Shown: positions 26,196-34,776, counted from the stretch's first letter. The stretch: DNA of 64,000 nucleotides from Celeribacter sp. PS-C1 (GCF_019429625.1 NZ_JAHXRW010000004.1:124001-188000), one strand, 5' to 3'. Program-made: numbers and translations. The notes: generated by a model from the sequence alone, not told the origin.

Positions 26196-26886
26196 GCTTT
26201 CTGGTGTGACCATCGAAAAAGACGGCGTGAAAGTGTTGAAAGACGTCTCGCTCACCGTCGAACCCGGCAAGGTGACGGCGCTTTTGGGCGCCAACGGTGC
26301 CGGAAAGTCTGAGCTGGTGTTGGGCATCGCAGGGCTTTTGCCCGTCACGGACGGCGAAATCCGCGCCGATGGCAAGACGATCACCGGACAGGCCCCGAAC
26401 CTCATCCGCGCCGCCGGTGTCGCCGCTGTGCCGGAGGGGCATCAGGTGCTCTCAAAACTGTCGGTCGATGACAACCTGCGCGCCGCCGCCTCGCTTTTGT
26501 CTTTGGCGGAGACCAAAGAGGCGCTCGACCGCGTTTATGCGCTCTTCCCTGAATTGGCCGAACGCAAACGCCAGATCGCGGGCACCATGTCGGGCGGCCA
26601 GCAACAGATGCTCGCCATCGGCCACGCCCTCATGGCGCGCCCGCGTTACGTGTTGATCGACGAAATGTCGCTAGGTCTCGCGCCCTTGATCGTCAAACGT
26701 CTGGTCGGCGTGGTCTCGGAACTGGCCGCCTCTGGCGTGGGGGTCTTGCTCGTGGAGCAATTCGTCGAAGTGGCGCTGCAACTGGCCTCCGACATTGTTG
26801 TGCTGCGCAAAGGTCAGGTGCGTTTGGCCAGCACGGCGGAGGCGATTGCCGAGAACCGTGAGCTGATCACCGAGGCCTATTTCTAA
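26188..26886 (+). CDS. ABC transporter ATPase (LivF-like)
   Basis: A 232-residue ATP-binding subunit, pairing with the LivG-like protein on the LivH/LivM permease. It has Walker A GANGAGKSE, signature GTMSGGQQQML and Walker B YVLIDEMSLGL. The second residue after the Walker Lys is Glu instead of the common Thr, a mild departure. The start overlaps the upstream stop by eight bases, with GGAGGAAGAG before it. It is the last gene of the AraC-controlled operon. Confidence 0.9.
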   Translation: MLELSGVTIEKDGVKVLKDVSLTVEPGKVTALLGANGAGKSELVLGIAGLLPVTDGEIRADGKTITGQAPNLIRAAGVAAVPEGHQVLSKLSVDDNLRAAASLLSLAETKEALDRVYALFPELAERKRQIAGTMSGGQQQMLAIGHALMARPRYVLIDEMSLGLAPLIVKRLVGVVSELAASGVGVLLVEQFVEVALQLASDIVVLRKGQVRLASTAEAIAENRELITEAYF

Positions 26887-26903
26887 AGCCCCCTCACCCA
26901 CAT

Positions 26904-26937
26904 AAAAAATGCGCCCTGACTCTCAGGGCGCATTTTC
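26904..26937. terminator. Bidirectional terminator between convergent operons
   Basis: An 11-bp stem (TGCGCCCTGA... / ...TCAGGGCGCA) with a short loop is flanked by AAAAAA on the left and TTTT on the right. It would end both the Liv operon and the convergent PQQ dehydrogenase transcript. Confidence 0.9.
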
Positions 26938-26984
26938 CATGTCGAAAGAGACTTAATCTCGTTTCGTCATCTCAGGTTGCCATC

Positions 26985-28751
26985 TCAGTTCGCCATGGCC
27001 AGCTGTTTCGGCAGTTTAAAGGTCCAGACCGTGCCACCTTGGTTCAGGTAGTTGACCTTTTTGGCCACTTCACCGCCCCAGAGCGGAACCGCGCCACCCC
27101 AGCCGGAGACGATGGTGACATATTGCTCGCCTTCGAACTCATAGGTCACAGGCTGACCGACGATGCCGGAGCCCGTCTGGAAGGACCAAAGCTTTTCACC
27201 GGTCTCGTCATCCAGCGCGATGAACTCGCCTTCCGGCGTACCAAAGAACACGAGGCCGCCCGCCGTGGTCATCACCCCGCCCCAAAGCGGTGCGTCGTTC
27301 TGGAAGTCCCATTTGATGTCGCCGGTTTCCGGCTCGATCGCCTTCAAAGACCCGATGTGGCTTTCAAAGATCGGCTTGATGGTGAAGCCCGCGCCAAGGT
27401 AAGCCGCGCCTTTTTTATAGGAAATCGGCTCGTTCCAGATGTCCATGCCCCATTCGTTCGACGGCACATAGAACATGCCGGTCTTCTGGCTGTGCGCCAT
27501 TGGCATCCAGTTTTTGCCCCCCAGGAAGGACGGCACAGAGAACACCATCTCACCCTTGTCGGCTTCCAAAGGATTGCCCGGACGTGCGTCTTCGACAAAG
27601 ATCGGGCGGCCGGTCTCGTCGATCCCCTCGGCCCAGGTGATGTTGGACACAAACGGCGTCGCGTTGACGAAGGCGCCGTCTTCGCGGTTCAGCACGTAGA
27701 AGTAGCCGTTGCGGTCGGCGGTGGCGTAACGCTTGTTGCCGTCTTTATCGGTGAAGGACACAACCTCGTTCACCCCGTCAAAGTCCCAGCCCTCGCGCGG
27801 CGTGGTCTGGAAATGCCATTTGATCTCGCCGGTGGCCGGGTCGATGCCCAGACGCGAGGCGGCATAAAGGTTGTCGCCAGTGTTACCTTCGCTGGGCGTG
27901 CCTGCCCCGCGCAGGTGCGAGTTCCACGGTGCCGGGTTGCCGGTGCCAAAGACCAGCGTGTCGGTGTCCGCATCATAAGAACCGCCAAGCCATGTGGCGC
28001 CGCCGCCGGTCTTCCACATATCTCCCGGCCATGTCGCGTTGAGCGTGCCGGTCATCGTGCTCTCTTCGCCATTGAGCGTGCCCATGTGGCCCTCGATCAC
28101 CGGACGGGTCCAGACGAGGTCGCCGGTCTCTGCGTCACGCGCCTGTACTTCGCCGACGATGCCGAATTCGCCGCCAGAGTTGCCGGTGATCACCAGTCCA
28201 TTCACGATCAGCGGTGCCGCCGTGTAGGAGTAACCCTCTTTATAGTCCGCAATTTTCTTGTTCCATTTCACATCGCCGGTCTTGAGATCAAGCGCCACGA
28301 TGCGCGCGTCCAGCGTGCCGAAATAGATGTTGTCGCCATAGATCGCGCCGCCGCGGTTGATCACGTCACAGCACGGCAAAATGCCTTCCGGCAGACGTGC
28401 GTCATACTGCCAAAGCTCCTCGCCGGACTTGAGATCGATCGCATACATCCGCGAGTAGGATCCTGTCACATACATGACGCCATCGTAGATCAGCGGCTGG
28501 GTTTCCTGGCCGCGTTGTTTTTCGCCGCCAAAGCTAAATGCCCAGGCCGGGAAAAGGTTCTGGATGTTGTCCTTGTTGAGCGTGTCGAGCGGCGAATAAC
28601 GCTGAAGATCGCGCCCCATGCCGTTGGTCAACACGTCGCCTGGGGTGGCCGCGTCGTTCAGTAGGTCTTCCTCAGTGACCCCGGCAACGGCGCCGCCTGC
28701 AAGCCCGAAGCTCACGATGGCTGCGGTGGCAGCAGTGACAAACCTGTTCAT
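26985..28751 (-). CDS. PQQ-dependent alcohol dehydrogenase, lanthanide-type
   Basis: A periplasmic quinoprotein alcohol dehydrogenase of 588 residues: signal peptide (cleaved near residue 23) then an eight-bladed beta-propeller. The vicinal disulfide pair Cys127-Cys128 (GILPCCDV), metal ligands Glu195 (GEFG) and Asn272 (GNPAPWN), and catalytic Asp323 are present. Asp325 two residues later (GWDFDGVN) is the extra aspartate known to mark lanthanide-dependent enzymes (XoxF, ExaF, PedH), whereas calcium enzymes have Ala or Ser there. GGGAGGAAC precedes the ATG. Neighbouring PedF-type cytochrome and PedBC-type genes favour an ExaF/PedH-like role on ethanol or aryl alcohols. Electrons go to cytochrome c. 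Confidence 0.93.
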   Translation of the reverse strand: MNRFVTAATAAIVSFGLAGGAVAGVTEEDLLNDAATPGDVLTNGMGRDLQRYSPLDTLNKDNIQNLFPAWAFSFGGEKQRGQETQPLIYDGVMYVTGSYSRMYAIDLKSGEELWQYDARLPEGILPCCDVINRGGAIYGDNIYFGTLDARIVALDLKTGDVKWNKKIADYKEGYSYTAAPLIVNGLVITGNSGGEFGIVGEVQARDAETGDLVWTRPVIEGHMGTLNGEESTMTGTLNATWPGDMWKTGGGATWLGGSYDADTDTLVFGTGNPAPWNSHLRGAGTPSEGNTGDNLYAASRLGIDPATGEIKWHFQTTPREGWDFDGVNEVVSFTDKDGNKRYATADRNGYFYVLNREDGAFVNATPFVSNITWAEGIDETGRPIFVEDARPGNPLEADKGEMVFSVPSFLGGKNWMPMAHSQKTGMFYVPSNEWGMDIWNEPISYKKGAAYLGAGFTIKPIFESHIGSLKAIEPETGDIKWDFQNDAPLWGGVMTTAGGLVFFGTPEGEFIALDDETGEKLWSFQTGSGIVGQPVTYEFEGEQYVTIVSGWGGAVPLWGGEVAKKVNYLNQGGTVWTFKLPKQLAMAN

Positions 28752-28865
28752 TTTGTTCCTCCCATAGAAATCAAGGCGCGATCCCCCGGCGTGACAGACC
28801 AAGCACGAAGGACAGGGCTCATAGCTCGCCATGTTCTGCATGCGGGCCCGTTCCGCATATTGGCC

Positions 28866-28916
28866 ATTGGTCGTAGGCGGGCTGCGACTTGCTTTTCCCT
28901 GTGCTTTGGTCGTATT
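28866..28916. promoter_or_regulatory. GGTCGTA / TACGACC motif copies between the PQQ dehydrogenase and binding-protein genes
   Basis: The minus strand reads AATACGACCAAAGCAC at 28916-28901, and a half-match CCTACGACCAAT lies at 28877-28866. Both resemble the CTRCGACCAAAGTCGYAG motif found at four other places in this cluster. The region is the divergent promoter of the alcohol dehydrogenase and the NitT-type binding protein, so one regulator could serve both. Confidence 0.6.
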
Positions 28917-28965
28917 TCCCGCGCCCCCGCCCCGCCCTAGGCTCACATGTCAGGGAGGACCGATC

Positions 28966-29949
28966 ATGACCAAATTCTCGAAAGGACTTGCCGCACTGGC
29001 GGCGGCGATTTCACTTACAGGCACGTTGGCGGCAAAGGCCGAAGACATGCCGACGCTCAAGGCCGCGCTCTACATGTCCGGCACGGTGGCCTGGGAGGTC
29101 GACACCATCCGCCACAACGGATTCGACACCGCGCAGGGGTTCCAGCTTGACGCCATGGATGTCGCGGGCGGCGCCGCATCGCGCGTGGCCCTTGCGGCGG
29201 GCGAAGTGGACATGATCGTGGCCGATTGGCTTTGGGTTGCGGCCCAACGCGCCGAGGGCAAAGACTATGTGTTCGTGCCATACTCTAAGGCAGTCGGCGG
29301 GCTCTATGTCCCGAAAGACAGCCCCGCGCAGAGCCTTGCCGATCTCAAAGGCGGAAAGATTGGCATTGCAGGCGGGCCCAATGACAAAAGCTGGCTGATC
29401 CTGCGCGCCTATGCGGAACAACTGACGGGCCAAGACCTCGCCGCCGAGACCGAACAGGTGTTCGGTGCTCCGCCGCTGATCTTCAAATCGGCGCTCTCGG
29501 GCGAAGTCGATGGCGCGATCAATTTCTGGCATTTCGGTGCTAAGATGGAAGCCTCCGGCATGCGGCTTTTGAGTTCGACCTCTGACGCCGCTCTGGCTCT
29601 GGGCCTCAACCCTGACACCCCGCTTTTGGGCTATGTGGTGCGGGGCGAGGTGCTGGCCGAACATCCCGAACTCGTTGCGGGCCTCGCCGCCGCTTCCCGT
29701 CAGGCGAAGGACCTTTTGGCCACGGATAACGCCGCATGGGACCGCCTGCGTGACCGGATGAACGTCAAGAACGATGCACAATTCGAAGCATTGAGAGCCG
29801 GTTGGATCGCGGGTATCCCCGCCGAAGGTCCGGTGTCCGAGGAAGACGCCGCCAAAATGCTTGTGCTCATGGCGCAGCTCGGCGGCGAGGATCTGGTCGG
29901 TCAGGCAAAAACTCTGCCCGAAGGCACATTCTACGACCCGGCGTCCTGA
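28966..29949 (+). CDS. NitT/TauT-type ABC transporter binding protein
   Basis: A 327-residue periplasmic binding protein with a signal peptide (about residues 1-26) and a type II binding fold of the SsuA/TauA class (GEVDMIVADWLWVAAQRAEGKDYVFVPYS; LADLKGGKIGIAGG). GGGAGGA precedes the ATG at 28966. The ATPase follows after three bases. The matching permease is not here but about 10.8 kb downstream at 40787, on the far side of the quinoprotein gene set. The ligand is unknown; an alcohol-derived compound, cofactor or metal chelate are all conceivable. Confidence 0.85.
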   Translation: MTKFSKGLAALAAAISLTGTLAAKAEDMPTLKAALYMSGTVAWEVDTIRHNGFDTAQGFQLDAMDVAGGAASRVALAAGEVDMIVADWLWVAAQRAEGKDYVFVPYSKAVGGLYVPKDSPAQSLADLKGGKIGIAGGPNDKSWLILRAYAEQLTGQDLAAETEQVFGAPPLIFKSALSGEVDGAINFWHFGAKMEASGMRLLSSTSDAALALGLNPDTPLLGYVVRGEVLAEHPELVAGLAAASRQAKDLLATDNAAWDRLRDRMNVKNDAQFEALRAGWIAGIPAEGPVSEEDAAKMLVLMAQLGGEDLVGQAKTLPEGTFYDPAS

Positions 29950-29952
29950 GAC

Positions 29953-30609
29953 ATGACCTGCATGCGCACCATATCGGACCGTTCCGAGGCGGCTTTCCCA
30001 GTGAAGGCCGCCCTGCTGCGCCTTGATCTGCGCTCCGTATCCACGGATGGTGCGCAGATCCTCGGGCCGATCACACTCGACATCCGCGCGGGTGAAACCG
30101 TCGCTCTCACAGGGCCATCGGGTGTCGGCAAGACCACGCTTTTGCGGGTCATTTCCGGACTGCACAACTACTATGAGGGCGAGGTGACGCGCCCGCCCCG
30201 GCTCTCCGCTGTGTTTCAAAGCCCGACACTTTTGCCGTGGCGCACCGCCTGGCAAAACCTCACGCTGACCAGCGGAATTTCAAAAGCCCATGCGCTTCAC
30301 TGGCTCTCCGCCGTCTCTCTCGCGGATCGCGCCAATCACTTTCCGACACAAATGTCCTTGGGTCAGCAACGCCGCCTTGCGCTTGCCCGCGCGTTCGCGG
30401 CCTCGCCCGATCTGTTGCTGATGGACGAAGCCTTTGTGTCGCTCGACCCCAGACTGGCCGATGAGATGATGCATCTGTTTGAGACGCTGCGCGCACAGCA
30501 CGGCACGACGACGCTTTTGGTCACCCATGACCGCGCGGAGGCCGCGAGGCTGGCGGATCGGGTGCTCTGCCTCGACGGACGCCCCGCAACTCTGCGCGCG
30601 ATCCCTTAG
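29953..30609 (+). CDS. NitT/TauT-type ABC transporter ATPase
   Basis: A 218-residue ATP-binding protein with Walker A GPSGVGKTT, Q-loop VFQSPTLLPW, signature MSLGQQRR, Walker B LLLMDEAFVSLD and switch His VTHDRAEA. It is slightly shorter than usual for SsuB/TauB. It lies directly after its binding protein and ends one base before the convergent cytochrome gene. The partner permease is presumed to be the product of 40787-41593. Confidence 0.88.
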   Translation: MTCMRTISDRSEAAFPVKAALLRLDLRSVSTDGAQILGPITLDIRAGETVALTGPSGVGKTTLLRVISGLHNYYEGEVTRPPRLSAVFQSPTLLPWRTAWQNLTLTSGISKAHALHWLSAVSLADRANHFPTQMSLGQQRRLALARAFAASPDLLLMDEAFVSLDPRLADEMMHLFETLRAQHGTTTLLVTHDRAEAARLADRVLCLDGRPATLRAIP

Positions 30610-30610
30610 A

Positions 30611-30997
30611 TCACTCGGAAATCGACGCCAGATAGGTGACGATGAAATCCTGCACCGTCGGGTCGCTCACGCCCACGTGGCGCATCTTCGTCCCCGGCAC
30701 AAGCGCGTCATTGTCCTCCATCCAGGCCCGGATCGCGCCTTTGGTCCAGACAAAGCCCGCGTTGCTCAGCGCGTCAGAATAGGGATAGCCCTCAAACGTG
30801 CCCGCTTTGCGCCCCACAACGCCGGTCAGCAATGGACCGTAGCTCGCCTTGTCCGCATCGACGGAGTGGCAGCGGTGACATTCTTTATCGAAGAACTCGG
30901 CGCCCGCAGCGGTTTTGATGGCATCATATTCGCCCGCAAAGGCAACCGTTGCAAAAAGTGCCGGGAGCACGGCTGAGGCGATATGTTTGGCTTTCAT
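30611..30997 (-). CDS. Class I cytochrome c
   Basis: A 128-residue periplasmic cytochrome: signal peptide (about residues 1-21), a single heme-binding CHRCH motif near residue 40 and a later axial Met in PGTKMRHVG near residue 105. The size and fold (KECHRCHSVDADKASYGPLLTGVVGRKAGT) are those of the cytochrome c2/c550 class. It is a plausible electron acceptor for the quinoprotein dehydrogenase or a link to a terminal oxidase. Its upstream region holds a terminator and a perfect copy of the cluster motif. Confidence 0.9.
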   Translation of the reverse strand: MKAKHIASAVLPALFATVAFAGEYDAIKTAAGAEFFDKECHRCHSVDADKASYGPLLTGVVGRKAGTFEGYPYSDALSNAGFVWTKGAIRAWMEDNDALVPGTKMRHVGVSDPTVQDFIVTYLASISE

Positions 30998-31068
30998 GAG
31001 GGTCTCTCCTACGCGACTGTTTGATTGATCATCGCGCGAAAGCCCCCACCAAAGGGTTGACCTGCCTC

Positions 31069-31100
31069 AAGAAAAGCCCCCGACATAGGTCGGGGGGCTT
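31069..31100 (-). terminator. Terminator of the Sel1-protein transcript
   Basis: Read on the minus strand, a stem AAGCCCCCCGAC / GTCGGGGGCTT with a CTAT-type loop runs into TTTTCTT. It ends transcription coming from 31695 before it enters the cytochrome c gene. Confidence 0.82.
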
Positions 31101-31118
31101 CTACGACTTTGGTCGTAG
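31101..31118. promoter_or_regulatory. Perfect copy of the quinoprotein-cluster motif
   Basis: CTACGACTTTGGTCGTAG is an inverted repeat with 7-bp arms and a 4-base centre. The minus strand reads CTACGACCAAAGTCGTAG, the best match of all copies. It lies about 104 bases upstream of the cytochrome c start and directly beside the terminator hairpin. Confidence 0.72.
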
Positions 31119-31125
31119 TCTCACG

Positions 31126-31695
31126 TTAAAACAGGTTGAGATAGCGCCATTCATCGGCATCGGGCGTCACCTCGTCGAGGTCGTACCCCGCACGCTGCAA
31201 CCGCTGCGCCACAGCCAGGCCGTCCTTGGCAGCCTCATCCACAAGTGCCCTGCCCGCCGCATCGTCCCGCGCCACGCCCCAGCCGCGCATCAGATCGAGC
31301 CCATGGTTGAACTTGCCCACCGGATCGCCCGCCTCGGCCGCCTTGCGGTTCCATTCAGCGGCGGCCTCTAGATCCTGCGGCCCGCCCAGAGCATTGTCGT
31401 CAAGCTGGCTCATCCACGTCATCGCCCCGGTCCAGCCCGCGTCCGCACATTTGGAAAATAGCTCGCGCGCCAACTCGTGACGCCCGGATTTCGTAATCAG
31501 ATAGCCCTGTGAACAGATCACCATGCCGGTGTCGCCCTCGCGGATGTTCTCCATCACCTGCGCCATAGACATCTCATGCGGGTTGAGCGTGCCCTGTTCG
31601 TCGATATGGGTGTCTGGGCCGAGCTCTATAGGTACGTCTTGCGCGCATAACGGCGCGGCAAAGACCAGCGCCAGACCAAGGCAAATGCGTTTCAT
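31126..31695 (-). CDS. Secreted Sel1-like repeat protein
   Basis: A 189-residue exported protein with a signal peptide (about residues 1-18, cleaved after LCA) and two to three Sel1/TPR-like helical repeats from about residue 75 (AAAEWNRKAAEAGDPVGKFNHGLDLMRG; AAGRALVDEAAKDGLAVAQ). Such repeats mediate protein contacts in the periplasm. It carries a cluster motif in its upstream region and belongs to the alcohol-oxidation set by position. Its exact role is unknown, and assembly or stabilisation of the periplasmic oxidation machinery is a guess. AGGAC precedes the ATG at 31695. Confidence 0.82.
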   Translation of the reverse strand: MKRICLGLALVFAAPLCAQDVPIELGPDTHIDEQGTLNPHEMSMAQVMENIREGDTGMVICSQGYLITKSGRHELARELFSKCADAGWTGAMTWMSQLDDNALGGPQDLEAAAEWNRKAAEAGDPVGKFNHGLDLMRGWGVARDDAAGRALVDEAAKDGLAVAQRLQRAGYDLDEVTPDADEWRYLNLF

Positions 31696-31767
31696 GTGAC
31701 AGTCCTCCCGCATGCGAGCATGCCAGAGGCGGCCCGCAGGACGAATGAGACAAAGGTCCAAGGCGCC

Positions 31768-31785
31768 CTGCGACCAAAGTCGCAG
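31768..31785. promoter_or_regulatory. Perfect copy of the quinoprotein-cluster motif
   Basis: CTGCGACCAAAGTCGCAG has 7-bp perfect arms around CAAA. It lies about 73 bases upstream of the Sel1-protein start codon and just after the stop of the ABC-2 permease gene. It probably drives the Sel1-protein gene separately from the ABC genes upstream. Confidence 0.72.
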
Positions 31786-31786
31786 T

Positions 31787-32578
31787 TCAAATCTTGCGCC
31801 CTATCATCCGTTTTGCCGGGTCGTAGCCCCAAAGCGCCAAAGCCATGAAGACAATCAACGCCCCCGCGCAGACGCCCCAAGCCAGCGGATTGGGCGCCAT
31901 ATAAAGCGCGAACCGGATGCTCTCGACCCCATAGGAAAACGGATTGAGGCGACAGATCGTCTCCAACAGTGCCGAGGCCTCGGCCATTTTCCAGAGCGGA
32001 TAGAGCGCGGTGGAGAGGAAGAACATCGGAAAGATGACGAAATTCATCACGCCCGCGAAATTTTCCAACTGTTTGATTGTGGACGACAAAGCGATGCCAA
32101 GCGCGCCGACCATGAGAGCGGTGAGAAAGAGCGCCGGCAGGATCGCGACATAGCCCAAAGGCGCAAATGTGATGCCGTAGAGCGCGCAGATGGCGAGAAA
32201 GGCATAGACCTGAAGCACGGAGATCAGCGCGCCCGCGATCAGTTTGCAACTCAAAAGCCACCAGCGCGGCAGCGGCGCCGTGAGCAAGAGCCGCATCGTC
32301 CCCATCTCGCGGTCCATCACCAAAGAGAGAGAGGATTGCATGCCGTTGAACAGCAAAATCATGCCACAAAGCCCCGGCACGATGTAGGTCTCATAGGTGA
32401 TATAGGTCTGATAGGGCGGCGTGATCGAGAGGCCCAGAGCGGCGCGAAAGCCTGCGGCGAAGACAAAGAGCCACACCAGCGGTCGCACCAACGCCGCCAG
32501 CATCCGCGCGCGCTGGCCCAGAAAGCGCAACGCCTCTCGGTGGCAGATCACCCAAAGTGCGGCCATGGCATGTCTCAT
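31787..32578 (-). CDS. ABC-2 type permease, PedC-like
   Basis: A 263-residue membrane protein with six hydrophobic segments and the ABC-2 exporter pattern (MDREMGTMRLLLTAPLPRWWLL; SPF-like loop). PedC in Pseudomonas is the permease of a PQQ-linked ABC system of unresolved substrate. It overlaps the ATPase gene by four bases, so the two form one exporter. Gene neighbourhood with a PQQ-type beta-propeller and binding protein supports the PedC assignment. Confidence 0.86.
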   Translation of the reverse strand: MRHAMAALWVICHREALRFLGQRARMLAALVRPLVWLFVFAAGFRAALGLSITPPYQTYITYETYIVPGLCGMILLFNGMQSSLSLVMDREMGTMRLLLTAPLPRWWLLSCKLIAGALISVLQVYAFLAICALYGITFAPLGYVAILPALFLTALMVGALGIALSSTIKQLENFAGVMNFVIFPMFFLSTALYPLWKMAEASALLETICRLNPFSYGVESIRFALYMAPNPLAWGVCAGALIVFMALALWGYDPAKRMIGRKI

Positions 32579-33303
32579 GCGCCCTCGCTTTCGGTCAAGT
32601 TCAGGAAATGCTCCGTCAATGCCGCGCCCGTGACCGGCACAGGCCCCTGCTCCAACACGCGTCCTTTGTGCAAGACCACAAGCCGATCACCCGACCAGAT
32701 CTCATCGGTCAAATGCGTTGCCCAAAGCACCGCCAGACCGGTGTCTGTCGCCAGCCCGTGAACATGCGCGACCAGATCGCTGCGGGTCTGCGCGTCGAGC
32801 CCCACGGTCGGCTCATCCAACAGCAACACCTCGGGGCGATGCATGAGCGCGCGCGCAATCTCAAGCCGCCGCCGGTGCCCGCCATTGAGATCACGCACCC
32901 GCTCGCGCGCGCGTTCCTCCATACCCAAACGGTCCAAGGCTTCTGAGGCCGCGACACGTGCAGCGCGACCCGTAATGCCATGCAACCCCGCGAAATAGAG
33001 CATATTGCGCCAAACTGAGAGGTCTAGATCGAGCGTCGGCTGTTGAAACACCACGCCGGTTTTCGAAAGCGCGCCCAGCGGATCACGGGAAACATCATGT
33101 CCCGCAATCTCAATCCGCCCGGACCGAGGCGTGAACAGCCGGGTGAGAAGCCCAAAGAGCGTCGATTTCCCCGCCCCGTTCGGTCCCAAAAGCGCGCAAA
33201 ACTGACCCGGTGCAACTGAAAAGCTCACGCCATCCAGCGCGCGTTTCGCGCCCCAATCGTGGGTGATATTTTCGACGTTTAATCCGGTCATTCGCCCGCT
33301 CAT
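32575..33303 (-). CDS. ABC transporter ATPase, PedB-like
   Basis: A 242-residue ATP-binding protein with Walker A GPNGAGKST, signature LNGGHRRRL, Walker B VLLLDEPTVGLD and switch His WATHLTDE. The LNGGH signature is an accepted variant. Together with the ABC-2 permease it forms the exporter of the PQQ cluster. It starts 8 bases after the upstream small gene. No strong ribosome site is visible, so coupling to upstream translation is likely. Confidence 0.87.
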   Translation of the reverse strand: MSGRMTGLNVENITHDWGAKRALDGVSFSVAPGQFCALLGPNGAGKSTLFGLLTRLFTPRSGRIEIAGHDVSRDPLGALSKTGVVFQQPTLDLDLSVWRNMLYFAGLHGITGRAARVAASEALDRLGMEERARERVRDLNGGHRRRLEIARALMHRPEVLLLDEPTVGLDAQTRSDLVAHVHGLATDTGLAVLWATHLTDEIWSGDRLVVLHKGRVLEQGPVPVTGAALTEHFLNLTESEGA

Positions 33304-33311
33304 GCGCTCAC

Positions 33312-33752
33312 TTATTCGATCGTGATCTCAAGCCGTTGCAGATCGCCCGAAGATTGCGGCACACGCAACTCGTAGCTGCCCGGTTTGATCGCGACAAAGC
33401 CAATCTCCATCGTTCCCGCCTCGTCGAACTCGACGCTGTCGATGCCGAGAGGCCGGATTTCCAACCCTTCGATCACAATCTCATCGATCCAGATCGCGCG
33501 AAAGAACCCTGCTCCTTCGAGCGCCAGTTCCTGCGAGCCATCGGCCTCGATCTCGATCTCGTAATAGGTGCCGGATTTGAGGCGAAGCGGCGCTTCGGCC
33601 AACGGCTGCCCGGCGGAAAGCAGGATCGGCGGCAGGTCTTCGGAATTGGTGGCCGACAAGATGCCCGCGAGGCCGAAACTCGGGGACTCATGATCATCGG
33701 CAACCGCGGATGTGGCGGCAAGAAGTGCCGCAAGGAAAGGTGCGTAACGCAT
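33312..33752 (-). CDS. Exported protein of unknown function in the PQQ cluster
   Basis: A 146-residue protein with a signal peptide (about residues 1-18, ending SAVADD) and a predicted all-beta mature domain. The C-terminal part (IGFVAIKPGSYELRVP) looks like a cupredoxin-type fold, but the usual copper ligands His-Cys-His-Met are absent. AAGAGGG eight bases before the ATG at 33752 decides this start over an upstream ATG at 33779. It stands between the beta-propeller gene and the PedB-like ATPase. I recognise it only as a cluster companion and do not assign a function. Confidence 0.75.
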   Translation of the reverse strand: MRYAPFLAALLAATSAVADDHESPSFGLAGILSATNSEDLPPILLSAGQPLAEAPLRLKSGTYYEIEIEADGSQELALEGAGFFRAIWIDEIVIEGLEIRPLGIDSVEFDEAGTMEIGFVAIKPGSYELRVPQSSGDLQRLEITIE

Positions 33753-33798
33753 TGAAAAACCCTCTTTATAGAACGTCATGGGCGGACCGCCGCGTCCA

Positions 33799-34776
33799 TT
33801 ACATTTGTGAGGGGCGCATAGCTGCGCCCCAGGGGAAGCGACCCACTTTGACGGTCTTAGTCGGCTTGCGGGAGGCGACATCAATCACCGTGACATCACC
33901 GCTCACCCCATTGGTGGTGAACAGCTGGCTGTGATCCGGAGAAAAGGCCATGTGCCAGACCCGGCGGCCTACGAGGATGTAGTCCTCGACCTCTAGCGTC
34001 TGGGTGTTAACAACCGCGACATGGTTCGACGGCCCCAGCGCCACGAAAGCGGTCTTGTGATCCGGCGTCAGCTCGAACCCCACGGGTTGTATCAGGTCGG
34101 GGTGCACGCCTTGAATTTCAAAGTGGATTTTGCCGGTCTCGCTTTGATCTGCCGTGTCAAACACCGTGATCGTGCCGCCAATTTCCGACGACACCCAAAG
34201 CTCGCTGCCGTCCTTCACAAATTCCGCATGTCGGGGCCGCGCATCGACCAGCGTGTTGGCGTAGATCTTGTGCGTCTCGGTGTCGATCCAATGCGCCATA
34301 TTCGTGGTCTCGGAGGTGGTGATGACCGTCTTGCCATCGGGCGACACGGCCATGCCTTCAGGCTCGATACCGACGTTGATCTGGGCCACCACTTTGCGCG
34401 TCTCCACATCCACGACCGTGGTCACCGCGTCATCCTCATTGGCGATCCAGAGGTGACGATCATCGGGATGCAGCACGAATTGCTCCGGGTCCTCCCCCGA
34501 GGGCAAATCGTGCAGAATCTCGCCCGTCTCTGGGTCCATCACCTGCACCGCATCGCTGTCGGAGGCACAGATATAGAGCCGCGTATGATCCGAATTAAAG
34601 GTGATGCCGCGCGGGCGTTCGCCCACCTCAATCGTACGCACGACCTCCAAGGTGTCGATGTCGATCACGGACAGCGTGTCGTCCTTTTCATTGCTGACCC
34701 AAATTTCGGAAGCCGTCGCTGGCAACGCAAAAGCCAGCGCCAGAAGGCTTGCAGACATCTTAGTTTTCAAAGGCAT
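33799..34776 (-). CDS. YVTN-type beta-propeller protein of PQQ catabolism clusters
   Basis: A 325-residue exported seven-bladed propeller. After a signal peptide (about residues 1-22) come repeated blades of the pattern VSNEKDDTLSVIDIDTLEVV, about 42 residues each. This is the class found next to PQQ alcohol dehydrogenases and PedB/PedC transporters. Its biochemical role is not established; propellers of this kind may hold or scaffold periplasmic enzymes. The ATG at 34776 overlaps the upstream gene by 17 bases and follows GGAAAGTGAG. Confidence 0.88.
   Translation of the reverse strand: MPLKTKMSASLLALAFALPATASEIWVSNEKDDTLSVIDIDTLEVVRTIEVGERPRGITFNSDHTRLYICASDSDAVQVMDPETGEILHDLPSGEDPEQFVLHPDDRHLWIANEDDAVTTVVDVETRKVVAQINVGIEPEGMAVSPDGKTVITTSETTNMAHWIDTETHKIYANTLVDARPRHAEFVKDGSELWVSSEIGGTITVFDTADQSETGKIHFEIQGVHPDLIQPVGFELTPDHKTAFVALGPSNHVAVVNTQTLEVEDYILVGRRVWHMAFSPDHSQLFTTNGVSGDVTVIDVASRKPTKTVKVGRFPWGAAMRPSQM

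Noticed and set aside
27039-28664. Plus-strand frame of 541 codons opposite the PQQ dehydrogenase gene
   Set aside because: Shadow frame; the minus strand encodes a complete quinoprotein with signal peptide and metal ligands.
31021-31034. TTGATTGATCATCG as a possible FNR box before the cytochrome c gene
   Set aside because: Only the left half fits TTGAT-N4-ATCAA; the right half-site is missing.
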